Source: Campylobacter coli
GTDB taxonomy: Bacteria; Campylobacterota; Campylobacteria; Campylobacterales; Campylobacteraceae
Length of the DNA stretch: 64,000 nucleotides
Reading direction: 5' to 3'
NCBI GenBank assembly: GCA_039516895.1
Contig: CP154437.1
Location: 1,612,001 to 1,676,000 of the forward strand
Notes under the pieces: model-generated
Told to the model about the DNA's origin: nothing
What the model saw: only the letters and a program-made list of their open reading frames with translations
The model's database searches: none
Program-made: the position numbers and the translations under genes
Shown here: one piece after another, positions 8,713 to 18,151 of the stretch
Layout of the letters: every line of letters starts with the position of its first letter
How positions within the stretch are numbered: the stretch's first letter is position 1

Positions 8713-10980
8713 TTAATATTTATATTCAAAACTTACTATAAAGGTGCGACCGCGAGCAGAGTTATTGAAAAGATAGATAGGATCACCTGCTCCATTATAT
8801 TGGATCTGATTATCTAGTGAATTGTAAGCATTTAAAGCGTCCATATAGTTTTTATCAAATAAATTTTGCACCTCTGCTCTCATTGTGAGATTTTTAAGCC
8901 ATTCTATATTCCAGTACAAATCTACTATAATAGGAATTTTTGGCAATTCCTGTGTACTTGGATCTGGATACCAAGAATTGTTTGGATCCTCAGTCCAATC
9001 ATCTGTATTTGGATTAACTCTTTTTGCTTTACCTGTGTATTTTGCTATACCACCAAAGCTAATCTTGTCATTTAACCTAAAGCCAAGCTCTACATTTGCA
9101 TAATCCTTGGGAAGCTCCATAATTTTACTCGCAGAAAAAGAGCCAAAAAGAGGTCCTGAAGTTTGAGAAATAGTAGAACTCGTATCCTGTCTTGAATACA
9201 TAGCTTTAGCATAAGCAAAACCCAAATCATAGCTTAATTCTAATTCTATACCTTTAAATATAGTATCATCAACCGAATTTAAATGCATATAAAATTGTGA
9301 GCTTGGGGCGATACCATTCGGATCCTCAAGATAAAATTGCTCATTATAAATATAATCTTTTATTTTTGTATGATAATACACCGCTTTAAAACCAAAGCGA
9401 TCATCGTCTTTTAAAAGTCCATGTTTAAAAGAATTAAAGCCTATTTGCCAAGTATTAGCTTGTTCTGGCTTCAAAAAAGGATTAACACCATTGCCTTCGT
9501 TATTTGAGAAAAACATTTCTTGCACATTAGGGGCTCTATTTGTTCTCGCAAAACTTACAAAAGGTGTAAAAAGTTCGTGCAAAGCAGCTGAAAGCATTAC
9601 AGAGGCATTCAAGCGAAGTCCATTTTTATCTATATCTGTAGCTGTTTTTGGAAAACACATAAAATTCACCTCATCACAAGCTGGTCTATGTCCCTTGATA
9701 TTCCAATCCAAAAAATTCACATTAGTATCAAGAGTGAAAATACCATAATTTAGACTATTATCAAGATAATAAGTAAAAAGATTTTGCTTTCCATGAGGCT
9801 GAAAAGGTATAGAATTTACCCCTTCAATTGATGTATTCATAGTATTTTTATAATCATTAAGCAAAACATTTGCCCCAAAGCGTGTATTTAGATTAAATCC
9901 ACCCCATTCACTCTCCAAAGTATCGCTTATGTCAAAAGTAGTTGCTTTATTTTTTGCTTTTGTGTTAGCTATGGCGTCATTTGCCCCGAAAGTAGAATTT
10001 GATCCGTACTTTTGTACACCTTGATTGTGGGCAATAAGTGCATTTATATTAAGCCACCAAATAGGATTATGTCGAAAGTCAAATTGATAATTATCATTTT
10101 GTATTTTTCTACCAGCAAGTTCGTTTTGATACCCGCGATAAGAAAATATAGTGCTTGTAAAAGAATTCGGAGTATATTCGAGTTTAAAAAGTTGAGATTT
10201 TGGCTCTTGGGTTAAAAAATCTGGATCAAATGGAGCAGTATTAGTATCAGCTATACCATCTCCATTAGTATCGACCATACTACTACCTATCTTGCCACCC
10301 CCACCTACAGTGTAATTTTGAGTAATTCTCTTTGCACTATAGCCAAAAAGTGCGCCCACATATCCATTATTTTCAAGTTCAGTTTTTCCGGCTACCGCAC
10401 TCATATAACTTGGTCCAATTCCATTACTTCCGTAAGAAAATCGTCCTAAGAATCCAAAGATATCGCCATCACGTACAATATCGTTTACTCCTATTGTTTT
10501 AAAATTTGCTGATCCCATTAGAGCATTTGCTCCATTTACTCCTTCAAAAGTTCCCCTTGTGACATCAACTCCGATTAAGAAATTTGTATCAATAACAGCT
10601 CCAAAAGCTGAAGTTCCTGTTTGCGAATGAAATCCGGCTGGATCATCTGATGCGCTACCATAAAAAGTTTGAGTGACGCCATCGATCATGGTATTCACAC
10701 GCCCAAAACCACTCATGCCACGAATATTTACTTGAACCGTACCTTGAGCTTGATCTGTGTTTGTATAGGTTCCAGGTATACTACGCACTATAGAATCTAT
10801 ACTTTGTGTATCTGAGCCTATACCCTCTCTTGTGCTTGTTGCTCCAGGAGTTACAAAAGGTTTTTCATCGTTTTTGATTCTTGAGCCTGAAATTTCAAGG
10901 CTATCAAATTCTAATTCTTCAGAAAAAGCAAAATTAGCAAAACATAAACCCATAACACAAATTAAACTTAATTTTTTCAT
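8713..10980 (-). CDS. TonB-dependent outer-membrane receptor
   Basis: 755 residues: signal peptide (LICVMGLCFANFAFS), an N-terminal plug domain (EISGSRIKNDEKPFVTPGAT, then VNIRGMSGFGRVNTMIDGV) and a 22-strand barrel ending in aromatic FIVSFEYKY. It matches the C. jejuni receptor of the exbB1/exbD1/tonB1 cluster, reported in the literature to be Fur-repressed and used for ferri-transferrin/lactoferrin; that role is known for the orthologue, not shown by this sequence. It overlaps the upstream ChaN-like gene by ATGA. Loops rich in Asn/Asp near 330-450 are probably exposed and variable. Confidence 0.92.
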   Translation of the reverse strand: MKKLSLICVMGLCFANFAFSEELEFDSLEISGSRIKNDEKPFVTPGATSTREGIGSDTQSIDSIVRSIPGTYTNTDQAQGTVQVNIRGMSGFGRVNTMIDGVTQTFYGSASDDPAGFHSQTGTSAFGAVIDTNFLIGVDVTRGTFEGVNGANALMGSANFKTIGVNDIVRDGDIFGFLGRFSYGSNGIGPSYMSAVAGKTELENNGYVGALFGYSAKRITQNYTVGGGGKIGSSMVDTNGDGIADTNTAPFDPDFLTQEPKSQLFKLEYTPNSFTSTIFSYRGYQNELAGRKIQNDNYQFDFRHNPIWWLNINALIAHNQGVQKYGSNSTFGANDAIANTKAKNKATTFDISDTLESEWGGFNLNTRFGANVLLNDYKNTMNTSIEGVNSIPFQPHGKQNLFTYYLDNSLNYGIFTLDTNVNFLDWNIKGHRPACDEVNFMCFPKTATDIDKNGLRLNASVMLSAALHELFTPFVSFARTNRAPNVQEMFFSNNEGNGVNPFLKPEQANTWQIGFNSFKHGLLKDDDRFGFKAVYYHTKIKDYIYNEQFYLEDPNGIAPSSQFYMHLNSVDDTIFKGIELELSYDLGFAYAKAMYSRQDTSSTISQTSGPLFGSFSASKIMELPKDYANVELGFRLNDKISFGGIAKYTGKAKRVNPNTDDWTEDPNNSWYPDPSTQELPKIPIIVDLYWNIEWLKNLTMRAEVQNLFDKNYMDALNAYNSLDNQIQYNGAGDPIYLFNNSARGRTFIVSFEYKY

Positions 10981-11828
10981 TCTCCTCCCTTATAAATAAA
11001 AATATAATCACTATCTTTTAAATCTACCTTCCCATAATTTAAATTCACCACGACTATTTTTTTATCACTCTTAAAGTCTTGTATATGCAAAGGAACTCCT
11101 ATCTTCTTGCTAGTATGATAATTTCCAGCTAGCAATAAAACTTTATTTGTATGATGCACTAATACATCTGCCATACGCCTGTCTTTGAATTGCTGAATTT
11201 CTACTAATTTATCTAGCAATTCTTTATTTTCTTGAGGATTTAGCTTATGACTTAAGGATATAATGTCAAAAATTTGTTTTTTTACTTCATTTGTGGTTGA
11301 AACATAACCTTTTAAAGGCTGAACTCCATTATAAATACTTGTAATTTCCGAGCGTGAAAGATTTGCACCTAATATTTTTGCTCTTGAATAAAAAACTGCA
11401 TTAACAAATTGATCGTAATCTTTCCATTTCCAGCCCTTATCCCAATTTAGTGCATTGGTAAGTTCATTAACCTTAATGTTTTTCTTGTTTTTGAAAGCTT
11501 TATCTAAGTGATTTTGCTCTGTGCTTGCTAGCATTTCTAAAGCTACATCAAAACTTATATTTTGAGAACTTAAATTTCCTTCCAAGGCATTAAAAATCAT
11601 AACTTGGCTTATCTTGTGCTTTGCTTCATCGTGTTTTTCGCCAAGCAGTATCACATCTGCTTTTAATAATTCTACAATCATATCTTCAAAAGAAATTTTT
11701 TCTTGAGTGTGAGTATTAAGTATGTAAAAATCTTTGTTTTCTTGAAGTGGAGATGGTTTTTGCAAAACAGCACAAGCGCTTAACATAAAGCTTATAAATA
11801 ATGTGCTTAACATGGTATAAAATTTCAT
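10977..11828 (-). CDS. ChaN-like haem/iron-binding lipoprotein
   Basis: 283 residues with a lipoprotein signal ending MLSACAVLQ (lipobox Cys near residue 19). The body matches the ChaN/DUF399 fold: DVILLGEKHDEAKH near residue 55, LEMLASTEQNHLD, the WDKGWKWKDYDQFV segment, and VLLLAGNYHTSKKIGVPLH near the C-terminus. C. jejuni ChaN is known to bind haem as a dimer. It is first in the receptor-exbBD-tonB operon and divergent from the cfbp operon, so both face the same intergenic control region. Confidence 0.9.
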   Translation of the reverse strand: MKFYTMLSTLFISFMLSACAVLQKPSPLQENKDFYILNTHTQEKISFEDMIVELLKADVILLGEKHDEAKHKISQVMIFNALEGNLSSQNISFDVALEMLASTEQNHLDKAFKNKKNIKVNELTNALNWDKGWKWKDYDQFVNAVFYSRAKILGANLSRSEITSIYNGVQPLKGYVSTTNEVKKQIFDIISLSHKLNPQENKELLDKLVEIQQFKDRRMADVLVHHTNKVLLLAGNYHTSKKIGVPLHIQDFKSDKKIVVVNLNYGKVDLKDSDYIFIYKGGE

Positions 11829-12072
11829 TATTATTTCTACTTTCTTTGTGGTTTATTTTTGATATTGAATATTAATATTTTATATATAAAAATACTCTTA
11901 AATATTTATATTAAATTTAATTATTTATAATTAATATCAAAATTAATTATAATAAAATGAAAATACTTATCATTAGAAAAATCATTAAATTACTTTATAT
12001 TTACTTTTTAATATTAATATCCCTTATCAAAAATTAGTCTAATTTTAATCACAAAAAAAAGGGGGAGAAATA
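11829..12072. promoter_or_regulatory. Divergent iron-uptake control region with AT-rich dyads
   Basis: This 244-base gap separates the ChaN-receptor-TonB operon from the small-lipoprotein/cfbp operon. It is almost pure AT and includes a perfect dyad AATATTAATATT (11868-11879), a second TAATATTAATAT near 12009, and ATGAAAATACTTATCATTA (11957-11975), which partly matches the Fur box GATAATGATAATCATTATC. Fur control of both operons is inferred from the iron functions and these motifs; no site is a clean consensus. Confidence 0.4.
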
Positions 12073-12195
12073 ATGAAAAAATTAGTTTTATTTTTATTTT
12101 GCTTAGGTTTTGCATTTGCGTGCTCTGAACATTCTAATGCTGATTTTAAAGATCATGATAAAACTAAATATAATTCTCAATATAAGGACAAATAA
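12073..12195 (+). CDS. Small lipoprotein upstream of cfbpA
   Basis: A 40-residue reading frame (MKKLVLFLFCLGFAFACSEH start) preceded by GGGGGAGAAATA. A hydrophobic signal ends in AFAC, a lipobox-like site with Cys17, leaving a mature peptide of about 24 polar residues rich in His, Asp and Lys. The stop TAA directly abuts the cfbpA ATG, so they are certainly cotranscribed. It corresponds to the small putative lipoprotein known at this place in C. jejuni. The role is unknown; acidic/His residues and context suggest iron-related work (inference). Confidence 0.75.
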   Translation: MKKLVLFLFCLGFAFACSEHSNADFKDHDKTKYNSQYKDK

Positions 12196-13200
12196 ATGAA
12201 AAAAATCTTTTCTTTATGTTTATTAGGTTTTTCTTTACTAGGTGCTGCAGAACTTAACATTTACTCGGCAAGACATTATGATGCTGATTTTCAGATTATA
12301 AAAAAATTTGAAGAGAAAACAGGCATTAAAGTTAATCATACTCAAGCTAAAGCTTCAGAACTCATCAAAAGACTTTCGCTTGAAGGAAGCAATTCGCCTG
12401 CTGATATTTTCATCACAGCAGATATTTCCAATCTTACAGAAGCAAAAAATTCTGGACTTTTAAGCCCTGTTAAATCAAAATATTTAGAAGATACCATACC
12501 TGCTCATTTAAGAGATAAAGATGGGGAATGGTTTGCGATTACAAAAAGAGCAAGAATTATTGCTTACAATAAAAATGCAAACACTGACATTAGCAAAATG
12601 AAAAACTATGAAGATTTGGCTAAGCCTGAATTTAAAGGGCAAATCGTTATGAGAAGTGCTACAGCTCCTTATAGCAAAACTCTTTTAGCTTCTATTATAG
12701 CTAATGATGGAGATGAAAATGCTAAAGTATGGGCTAAGGGTGTGCTTGACAATCTTGCAACCAAACCAAAGGGTGGAGATAGGGATCAAGCTAGACAAGT
12801 TTTTGCAGGTGAGGCTAAATTTGCTGTTATGAATACTTATTATATAGGACTTTTAAAAAATTCTAAAAATCCAAAAGATGTAGAAGTTGGAAATTCTTTA
12901 GGTATTATTTTTCCAAATCAAGACAATAGAGGAACTCATATAAATATCAGCGGTATTGCTATGACAAAATCAAGCAAAAATCAAGAAGCAGCTAAGAAGT
13001 TTATGGAATTTATGCTAACTCCAGAAATCCAAAAAATTCTCACTGATAGCAATTATGAATTTCCTATAAGAAATGATGTAGAATTAAGCCAAACAGTAAA
13101 AGATTTTGGAACTTTTAAAGAAGATCAAATACCTGTGAGTCAAATAGCAGAAAAGGTTAAAGAAGCGGTTAAAATTTATGATCAAGTCGGTTTTAGATAA
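12196..13200 (+). CDS. cfbpA: Periplasmic ferric-iron-binding protein
   Basis: 334 residues with a signal peptide (KIFSLCLLGFSLLGAA) and the FbpA/Idi fold: ELNIYSARHYDADF at the mature N-terminus, ADIFITADISNL, and a consecutive-tyrosine motif MNTYYIGLLKNSK near residue 215 that binds Fe3+. It delivers iron to CfbpB/CfbpC. C. jejuni CfbpA is known to use several tyrosines without a synergistic anion. It abuts the upstream lipoprotein gene and overlaps the cfbpB start by one base. Confidence 0.93.
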   Translation: MKKIFSLCLLGFSLLGAAELNIYSARHYDADFQIIKKFEEKTGIKVNHTQAKASELIKRLSLEGSNSPADIFITADISNLTEAKNSGLLSPVKSKYLEDTIPAHLRDKDGEWFAITKRARIIAYNKNANTDISKMKNYEDLAKPEFKGQIVMRSATAPYSKTLLASIIANDGDENAKVWAKGVLDNLATKPKGGDRDQARQVFAGEAKFAVMNTYYIGLLKNSKNPKDVEVGNSLGIIFPNQDNRGTHINISGIAMTKSSKNQEAAKKFMEFMLTPEIQKILTDSNYEFPIRNDVELSQTVKDFGTFKEDQIPVSQIAEKVKEAVKIYDQVGFR

Positions 13201-14816
13201 TGCTTAAAACCCTAAAGTATTACAAAATAGGGGCAATTTTACTTGCCCTTTTTCTTACCCTACCTATTTTTGGTATCTTTGCTGAGCTTTTTTATATTCT
13301 TTTTCAAAATTTCAATACAAGCGATTTGGCTGAAATTTCATCTATTAAAGAAAATTTGAGTCATTTTTTTGATTATTTGTTTTTAAAATTCATCAAAGAT
13401 ACTTTGATAGTTAGCATAGGAGTGCTATTGCTAAGCTTGATTTTAGGTGTAAGTAGCGCTTATTTGATGGCAAATTATAATTTTTACTTTTGCAGGATTT
13501 TAGAAAAATTACTTATTTTACCCTTGGCAATACCTGCTTATATTTTAGCTTTTGTATATGTTGGGATTATGGATTTTCAAGGCTTTTTTCATGAAATTTT
13601 TGGTTTTAGGATAGATTTTTTCAACCATTATGGGGTTATTTTTGTCTTAGGAATTTCTTTATATCCTTATATTTACTTATTTGCTAAAACCGCTTTTAAA
13701 AGTGAAGCCATAGAAGCTTATGAAGTGGCTAAAATCATGGGGTATTCTGAATTTAGAATTTTTTCACGCGTCATGCTTTTAAGCGCAAGACCTGCTATTT
13801 TTTCTGGAGCTTTGCTTGTGTTGATGGAAACTTTAAGCGATTATGGAGCTTCGGCTTATTTGGGAGTAGATACCTTTTCGGCAGGGATTTTTAAACTATG
13901 GTATGATTTAAATGATTCTTATTCATCGAGTATTTTATCAGGAATTTTGATGATTTTTGTTTTTTTAATCATGTATATAGATTATTATTATAAAAACAAG
14001 CATCATTATAGTTTTAATCAAAATTTAACTCTTTTTATCAAAAAAAGGAAATTAAGTCATGTAAAGCAAATTTTAGCCTGTTTTTATTGTTTTATCATCG
14101 CTTTATTAGGATTTATCTTGCCTTTTATATGGCTTGTTTATTGGGGGTTAAAAGATTTTAAACTTTTTGAAGCAGAATTTTATATCATTAGTTTTCAAAC
14201 CATTATATTGGCTTTCATCACAGCTTTGATTACGACTTTACTGGCTTATTTTTTAATGTTTAGCTCAAGAATTATAAAAAATAACTTTTTCAGCCTATGT
14301 ATTCTTAAGCTAAGTTCTTTGGGTTATTCTATACCCGCAGCTGCCTTAGGAATTAGCATGATTGTCCTTTTTGTATTTTTAGATAAAATTTTTCATCTTA
14401 ATTTATTAGGCACTTCATTGATCATTTTAGTTTTTGCTTATATTATTCGTTTTCTAGCGAGTGCGATTTATTCTTTGGAAGGGGGTTATAATAAAATTCA
14501 TCTAAATACAGATGAAGCGAGTTTAAATTTAAGGCCTAGCTATTTGATCTTATTTTTTAAAATTCATACTCCCTTAATGAAACATTTTTTATTTTTGGCT
14601 TTTATCATTGTTTTTATCGATACTATAAAAGAACTTCCTTTGAGTAGAATTTTAGCTCCTTTTGGTTTTGAAACTCTAAGCGTAAAAGCTTTTTGGTTTG
14701 CAAGTGATGAGAGAATTTATGATGCTGCTTTACCTTCGCTGCTCATTGTTTTACTTTCTTTAATAGTCGTTATTTGGATGGATAAAATCACAAGGAAAGA
14801 TGATGTTAGAAATTAA
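13200..14816 (+). CDS. cfbpB: Ferric-iron ABC transporter permease
   Basis: 538 residues with two fused permease halves of about six helices each, as in FbpB/SfuB. EAA-loop signatures are visible in both halves: EAYEVAKIMGYSEFRIFSRV near residue 175 and a degenerate DEASLNLRPSYLILFFKI near residue 440. It moves Fe3+ across the inner membrane using energy from CfbpC. It starts on the last base of cfbpA and overlaps cfbpC by about 14 bases. Confidence 0.92.
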   Translation: MLKTLKYYKIGAILLALFLTLPIFGIFAELFYILFQNFNTSDLAEISSIKENLSHFFDYLFLKFIKDTLIVSIGVLLLSLILGVSSAYLMANYNFYFCRILEKLLILPLAIPAYILAFVYVGIMDFQGFFHEIFGFRIDFFNHYGVIFVLGISLYPYIYLFAKTAFKSEAIEAYEVAKIMGYSEFRIFSRVMLLSARPAIFSGALLVLMETLSDYGASAYLGVDTFSAGIFKLWYDLNDSYSSSILSGILMIFVFLIMYIDYYYKNKHHYSFNQNLTLFIKKRKLSHVKQILACFYCFIIALLGFILPFIWLVYWGLKDFKLFEAEFYIISFQTIILAFITALITTLLAYFLMFSSRIIKNNFFSLCILKLSSLGYSIPAAALGISMIVLFVFLDKIFHLNLLGTSLIILVFAYIIRFLASAIYSLEGGYNKIHLNTDEASLNLRPSYLILFFKIHTPLMKHFLFLAFIIVFIDTIKELPLSRILAPFGFETLSVKAFWFASDERIYDAALPSLLIVLLSLIVVIWMDKITRKDDVRN

Positions 14817-15708
14817 AAACCTATCAAAAAATTTTGGCAAAATACAAGCTTTAAAAAATATCAATCTTCATGTTAAAGAAGGAGAATTTTTAAGCATTTT
14901 AGGAGGGAGTGGAAGTGGTAAAAGTACACTTTTAAGAATCATTGCCCAACTAGAACAAGCAAGCTCTTGTGAATTTTTAAAATGCAAGGGTGAAGTGGCG
15001 ATGATGTTTCAAAACTATGCTTTATTTCCTCATTTAAATGTTGAAAAAAATATACTTTTTGCACTCTATGATAAAAAAGATAAAAAACAAATTTTAGAGG
15101 ATTTGTTAAAAACCTTTGAAATTGAGAATTTAAGATATAAAAAAATTGATGAAATTTCAGGCGGACAAGCTCAAAGAGTAGCCTTTGCTAGAGCAGTAGC
15201 AAGAGGCTGTAAGCTTTTACTTTTGGATGAGCCTTTTTCTAATTTGGATCAGAATTTAAAACAAGACTTAAGAAGAGAGCTAAAAAAACTCATACAAAAA
15301 CAAAAAATTACAGCCATTATGGTAACTCACGATATCGAGGATGCTTATTGCATGTCTGATAAAATCGCCTTTCTTGATAAAGGAGAAATTCTAGCTCATG
15401 CAGATCCTAAAGAACTTTATTTTAAGCCTAATCATAAAAGTGCTAGAATTTTACCTGATTTAAATATCATAGAAGAAGAACTTGATTTAGAAGATGAATT
15501 TTTTCAGTGGATCGCTTCAAAAAATTATACTTTTGGCTATGCAGAACTTAAAATAGGAAATCGTTTTGAAGCTACAATCTTACAAAAAGAATTTTTAGGA
15601 GCTTTTTATAGACTCAAAGTAAGATATAAAAATATAGAGTTTTTTATGTTGCTCAGCTCAAATTACCCACTAAAAGAAAAAATAAATTTTGATATTATCA
15701 ATTTTTAG
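14803..15708 (+). CDS. cfbpC: Ferric-iron ABC transporter ATPase
   Basis: 301 residues: Walker A GGSGSGKST, Q-loop MMFQNYALF, signature SGGQAQRVAFARA, Walker B LLLLDEPFSNLD and H-loop VTHDIED. The domain after the ATPase is short, so it is smaller than typical FbpC (about 350 residues) and may lack a full TOBE pair. Two ATGs are adjacent (14800 and 14803); the second has better spacing from AAGGA. It closes the cfbp operon. Confidence 0.92.
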   Translation: MLEIKNLSKNFGKIQALKNINLHVKEGEFLSILGGSGSGKSTLLRIIAQLEQASSCEFLKCKGEVAMMFQNYALFPHLNVEKNILFALYDKKDKKQILEDLLKTFEIENLRYKKIDEISGGQAQRVAFARAVARGCKLLLLDEPFSNLDQNLKQDLRRELKKLIQKQKITAIMVTHDIEDAYCMSDKIAFLDKGEILAHADPKELYFKPNHKSARILPDLNIIEEELDLEDEFFQWIASKNYTFGYAELKIGNRFEATILQKEFLGAFYRLKVRYKNIEFFMLLSSNYPLKEKINFDIINF

Positions 15709-15743
15709 CTAAAATTCCTGAAATTTCTTTAAGGACACAATCA

Positions 15744-16949
15744 ATGAAAAATCTTTTAATCATAGGCGCAGGCGGAGTAAGTCGCGTAGCTACCGTAAAA
15801 TGCGCAATGAATTCAGATACCTTTAGTAAAATCACTCTAGCAAGTAGAACCAAAAGTAAATGCGATGAAATTGCTAGCTTTATCAAAGAGCGTCTAGGAG
15901 TAGAAATTCAAACCGCGCAAATCGATGCAGATGATAGCGATGCGGTTGTAGAGCTTATTAAAAAAACAGGGGCGCAAATTTTACTTAATGTAGCTTTGCC
16001 TTATCAGGATTTAAGCTTGATGGATGCTTGTATAAAAGCAGGAATTGATTATGTTGATACAGCAAACTATGAGCATCCAGATCTAGCTAAATTTGAGTAT
16101 AAAGAACAATGGGCAAGAAATGATAAATTTAAAGAAGCAGGAATTTTAGGACTTTTAGGAAGTGGGTTTGATCCTGGTGTTACAAATGTTTTTTGTGCTT
16201 ATGCGCAGCAAAATTTATTTGATGAAATTTCTTATATAGATATTTTAGATTGTAACGCGGGCGATCATGGCTATGCTTTTGCAACTAATTTTAATCCTGA
16301 AATCAATCTTAGAGAAGTTTCTGCTAAGGGACGCTACTGGGAAAAAGGCGAGTGGATAGAAACCGAACCTATGGAAATAAAAATGGAATGGGATTATCCT
16401 GAAGTAGGCGTAAAAGATAGTTATTTGCTTTATCACGAAGAGCTTGAAAGCTTAGTAAAAAATATCAAAGGTTTGAAAAGAATTCGCTTTTTTATGACTT
16501 TTGGGCAGAGTTATTTAACCCATATGAAATGCCTTGAAAATGTTGGAATGCTAGGTATAAAACCTGTTATGCACCAAGGTAAAGAAATCATTCCGATAGA
16601 ATTTTTAAAAACCCTACTTCCTGATCCTGCAAGCCTAGGTCCTCGCACAAAAGGTTATACCAATATAGGTTGCGTAATCCGTGGCGTAAAAGATGGTAAA
16701 GACAGACAAGTTTATATTTATAATGTTTGCAATCACGAAGAATGCTATAAAGAAACCGGCGCACAAGCAGTAAGCTACACTACAGGAGTTCCTGCGATGA
16801 TAGGTACAAAACTAATCGCTAAAGGAATTTGGCAAGGAAAAGGTGTATTTAATATGGAAGAATTTGACGCAAAACCTTTTATGGATGAGCTTAATTCTCA
16901 AGGACTTCCATGGAAGATTATCGAAATGACTCCAAGTTTAGGAGAGTAA
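15744..16949 (+). CDS. Carboxyspermidine/carboxynorspermidine dehydrogenase
   Basis: 401 residues of the saccharopine-dehydrogenase-like family: Rossmann start NLLIIGAGGVSRVATVKCA, then TLASRTKSKCDEIA (NADP-type), VDTANYEH and LGSGFDPGVTNVF. The C. jejuni orthologue is established as the reductive step that joins putrescine or diaminopropane with aspartate semialdehyde to form carboxyspermidine, the alternative spermidine route. A carboxyspermidine decarboxylase gene is expected elsewhere. It is preceded by TAAGGACACAATC and followed by a bidirectional hairpin before sodB. Confidence 0.88.
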   Translation: MKNLLIIGAGGVSRVATVKCAMNSDTFSKITLASRTKSKCDEIASFIKERLGVEIQTAQIDADDSDAVVELIKKTGAQILLNVALPYQDLSLMDACIKAGIDYVDTANYEHPDLAKFEYKEQWARNDKFKEAGILGLLGSGFDPGVTNVFCAYAQQNLFDEISYIDILDCNAGDHGYAFATNFNPEINLREVSAKGRYWEKGEWIETEPMEIKMEWDYPEVGVKDSYLLYHEELESLVKNIKGLKRIRFFMTFGQSYLTHMKCLENVGMLGIKPVMHQGKEIIPIEFLKTLLPDPASLGPRTKGYTNIGCVIRGVKDGKDRQVYIYNVCNHEECYKETGAQAVSYTTGVPAMIGTKLIAKGIWQGKGVFNMEEFDAKPFMDELNSQGLPWKIIEMTPSLGE

Positions 16950-16951
16950 AA

Positions 16952-16973
16952 AAGGCATCTTTTAAGATGCCTT
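16952..16973. terminator. Bidirectional hairpin terminator
   Basis: A 10-bp perfect stem (AAGGCATCTT / AAGATGCCTT) with a 2-base centre lies between the convergent dehydrogenase and sodB genes. A runs precede it and a T-rich stretch follows on the plus strand, so it can serve both genes. Confidence 0.75.
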
Positions 16974-16976
16974 GTA

Positions 16977-17615
16977 TTATTTTACAGGGTGAAGTTCGTT
17001 TGCATAAAAGCTAACTGATCCCATACCTTCTTTTAAAGCCCATTCATAAGCTTTTGCTACAAATTCCCAGTTAATATGAGCATAGAATTTTTCCAAATAC
17101 GCAGGACGCGCATTACGATGATCTACATAATAAGCATGCTCCCAAACATCCACAACAAGTAAAGGAACTTTATCTTCAGTGATAGGTGTAGCTGCATTTG
17201 AAGTACCCACAAATTCTAATTTTTGATTTTTGGTATTATAAACTAACCAGAACCAACCCGAACCAAAAACTCCTGTTGCTCCTTTGATAAATTCAGCTTT
17301 GAAATTCTCTAAAGAGCCAAATTCTTTTTCTAAAGCTGCTTTAATATCGCCTTTTACCTCACAGGCATTTGGCGTAATGCAATCAAAATAAAAATCATGA
17401 TTATAAACTTGAGCAGCATTGTTAAATACTCCACCACTTGAACTTTTGATAATACTTACAAGATCTTTGGTTGCAAATTCAGTATCTTTGATAAGATTAT
17501 TAAGATTTGTTACATAGGTATTGTGATGTTTTCCATGATGATAGCTAAAAGTTTCAGCGCTTAAAAAATCACCAAAAGCATTGGTATCATAAGGTAATTT
17601 TCTTAATTCAAACAT
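16977..17615 (-). CDS. sodB: Iron superoxide dismutase
   Basis: Dismutates superoxide to H2O2 and O2 in the cytosol. 212 residues from ATG 17615, preceded by AAAGGAGAAAATT; a longer in-frame start adds 15 residues unlike any SOD. Metal ligands are visible: YHHGKHHNTYV (first His), QVYNHDFYFDC (second His), and DVWEHAYYVDHRN (Asp and third His). GATGVFGSGWFWLVY is typical of the iron form. A single-gene unit. Confidence 0.95.
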   Translation of the reverse strand: MFELRKLPYDTNAFGDFLSAETFSYHHGKHHNTYVTNLNNLIKDTEFATKDLVSIIKSSSGGVFNNAAQVYNHDFYFDCITPNACEVKGDIKAALEKEFGSLENFKAEFIKGATGVFGSGWFWLVYNTKNQKLEFVGTSNAATPITEDKVPLLVVDVWEHAYYVDHRNARPAYLEKFYAHINWEFVAKAYEWALKEGMGSVSFYANELHPVK

Positions 17616-17722
17616 AATTTTCTCCTTTAATTTAGTAAGTTTGACAAAATATTGTAGCATAAAAATTATATAAAAAGACTAAGAAAGTCTTTAACTACTT
17701 CTTTAAATTTTCAAGATATTTT

Positions 17723-18151
17723 TTAAGAAAGAAAGTTAAGAATTTTATAAAAATTATCTTTTTTAATACCCACAAAAACAAGATAAATATCCACAAGCTT
17801 CCAAATGCTAGCAACAACAAACATTAAAGCAAAAATAGCAAAATAATCTATAAAAATCGAATGGCTCTTATTTAACAATGCTATAAAAGCAGCAAAAGTA
17901 GCAAATAAAGGTATTATAAAAAAAGCCAATTTAATACAAGCTAACAAGATATCGCCCTTATAAAATCTATCAACCCCAAATAATCCCACAGTTATACTTA
18001 ATACAAGGCCAACCAAGGGATTTTTAAGAGAGATAGCATAAAGAGCACTTAGATCTTTTTGGCTTTTTTTTAATTCTTCCCCTAAGATAAATAGCCTTTC
18101 TTGAGGAATCTTATCTTTAAATATGAGCAATATCGTTTTATCTTGCTTCAT
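17723..18151 (-). CDS. TM2-domain membrane protein (downstream copy)
   Basis: 142 residues. A polar N-terminal ~45 residues is followed by three to four hydrophobic segments. The TM2 signature is seen as GLFGVDRFYKGDILLACIKL near residue 57 (helix, Gly/Asp/Arg/Tyr turn, helix). TM2 proteins are small and widespread with no settled function. It overlaps its upstream paralogue by ATGA, so the pair is translationally coupled. The N-termini also correspond (ILLIFKDKIPQERL against FLLYFKDKVPKDSL), indicating an old tandem duplication. Confidence 0.75.
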   Translation of the reverse strand: MKQDKTILLIFKDKIPQERLFILGEELKKSQKDLSALYAISLKNPLVGLVLSITVGLFGVDRFYKGDILLACIKLAFFIIPLFATFAAFIALLNKSHSIFIDYFAIFALMFVVASIWKLVDIYLVFVGIKKDNFYKILNFLS

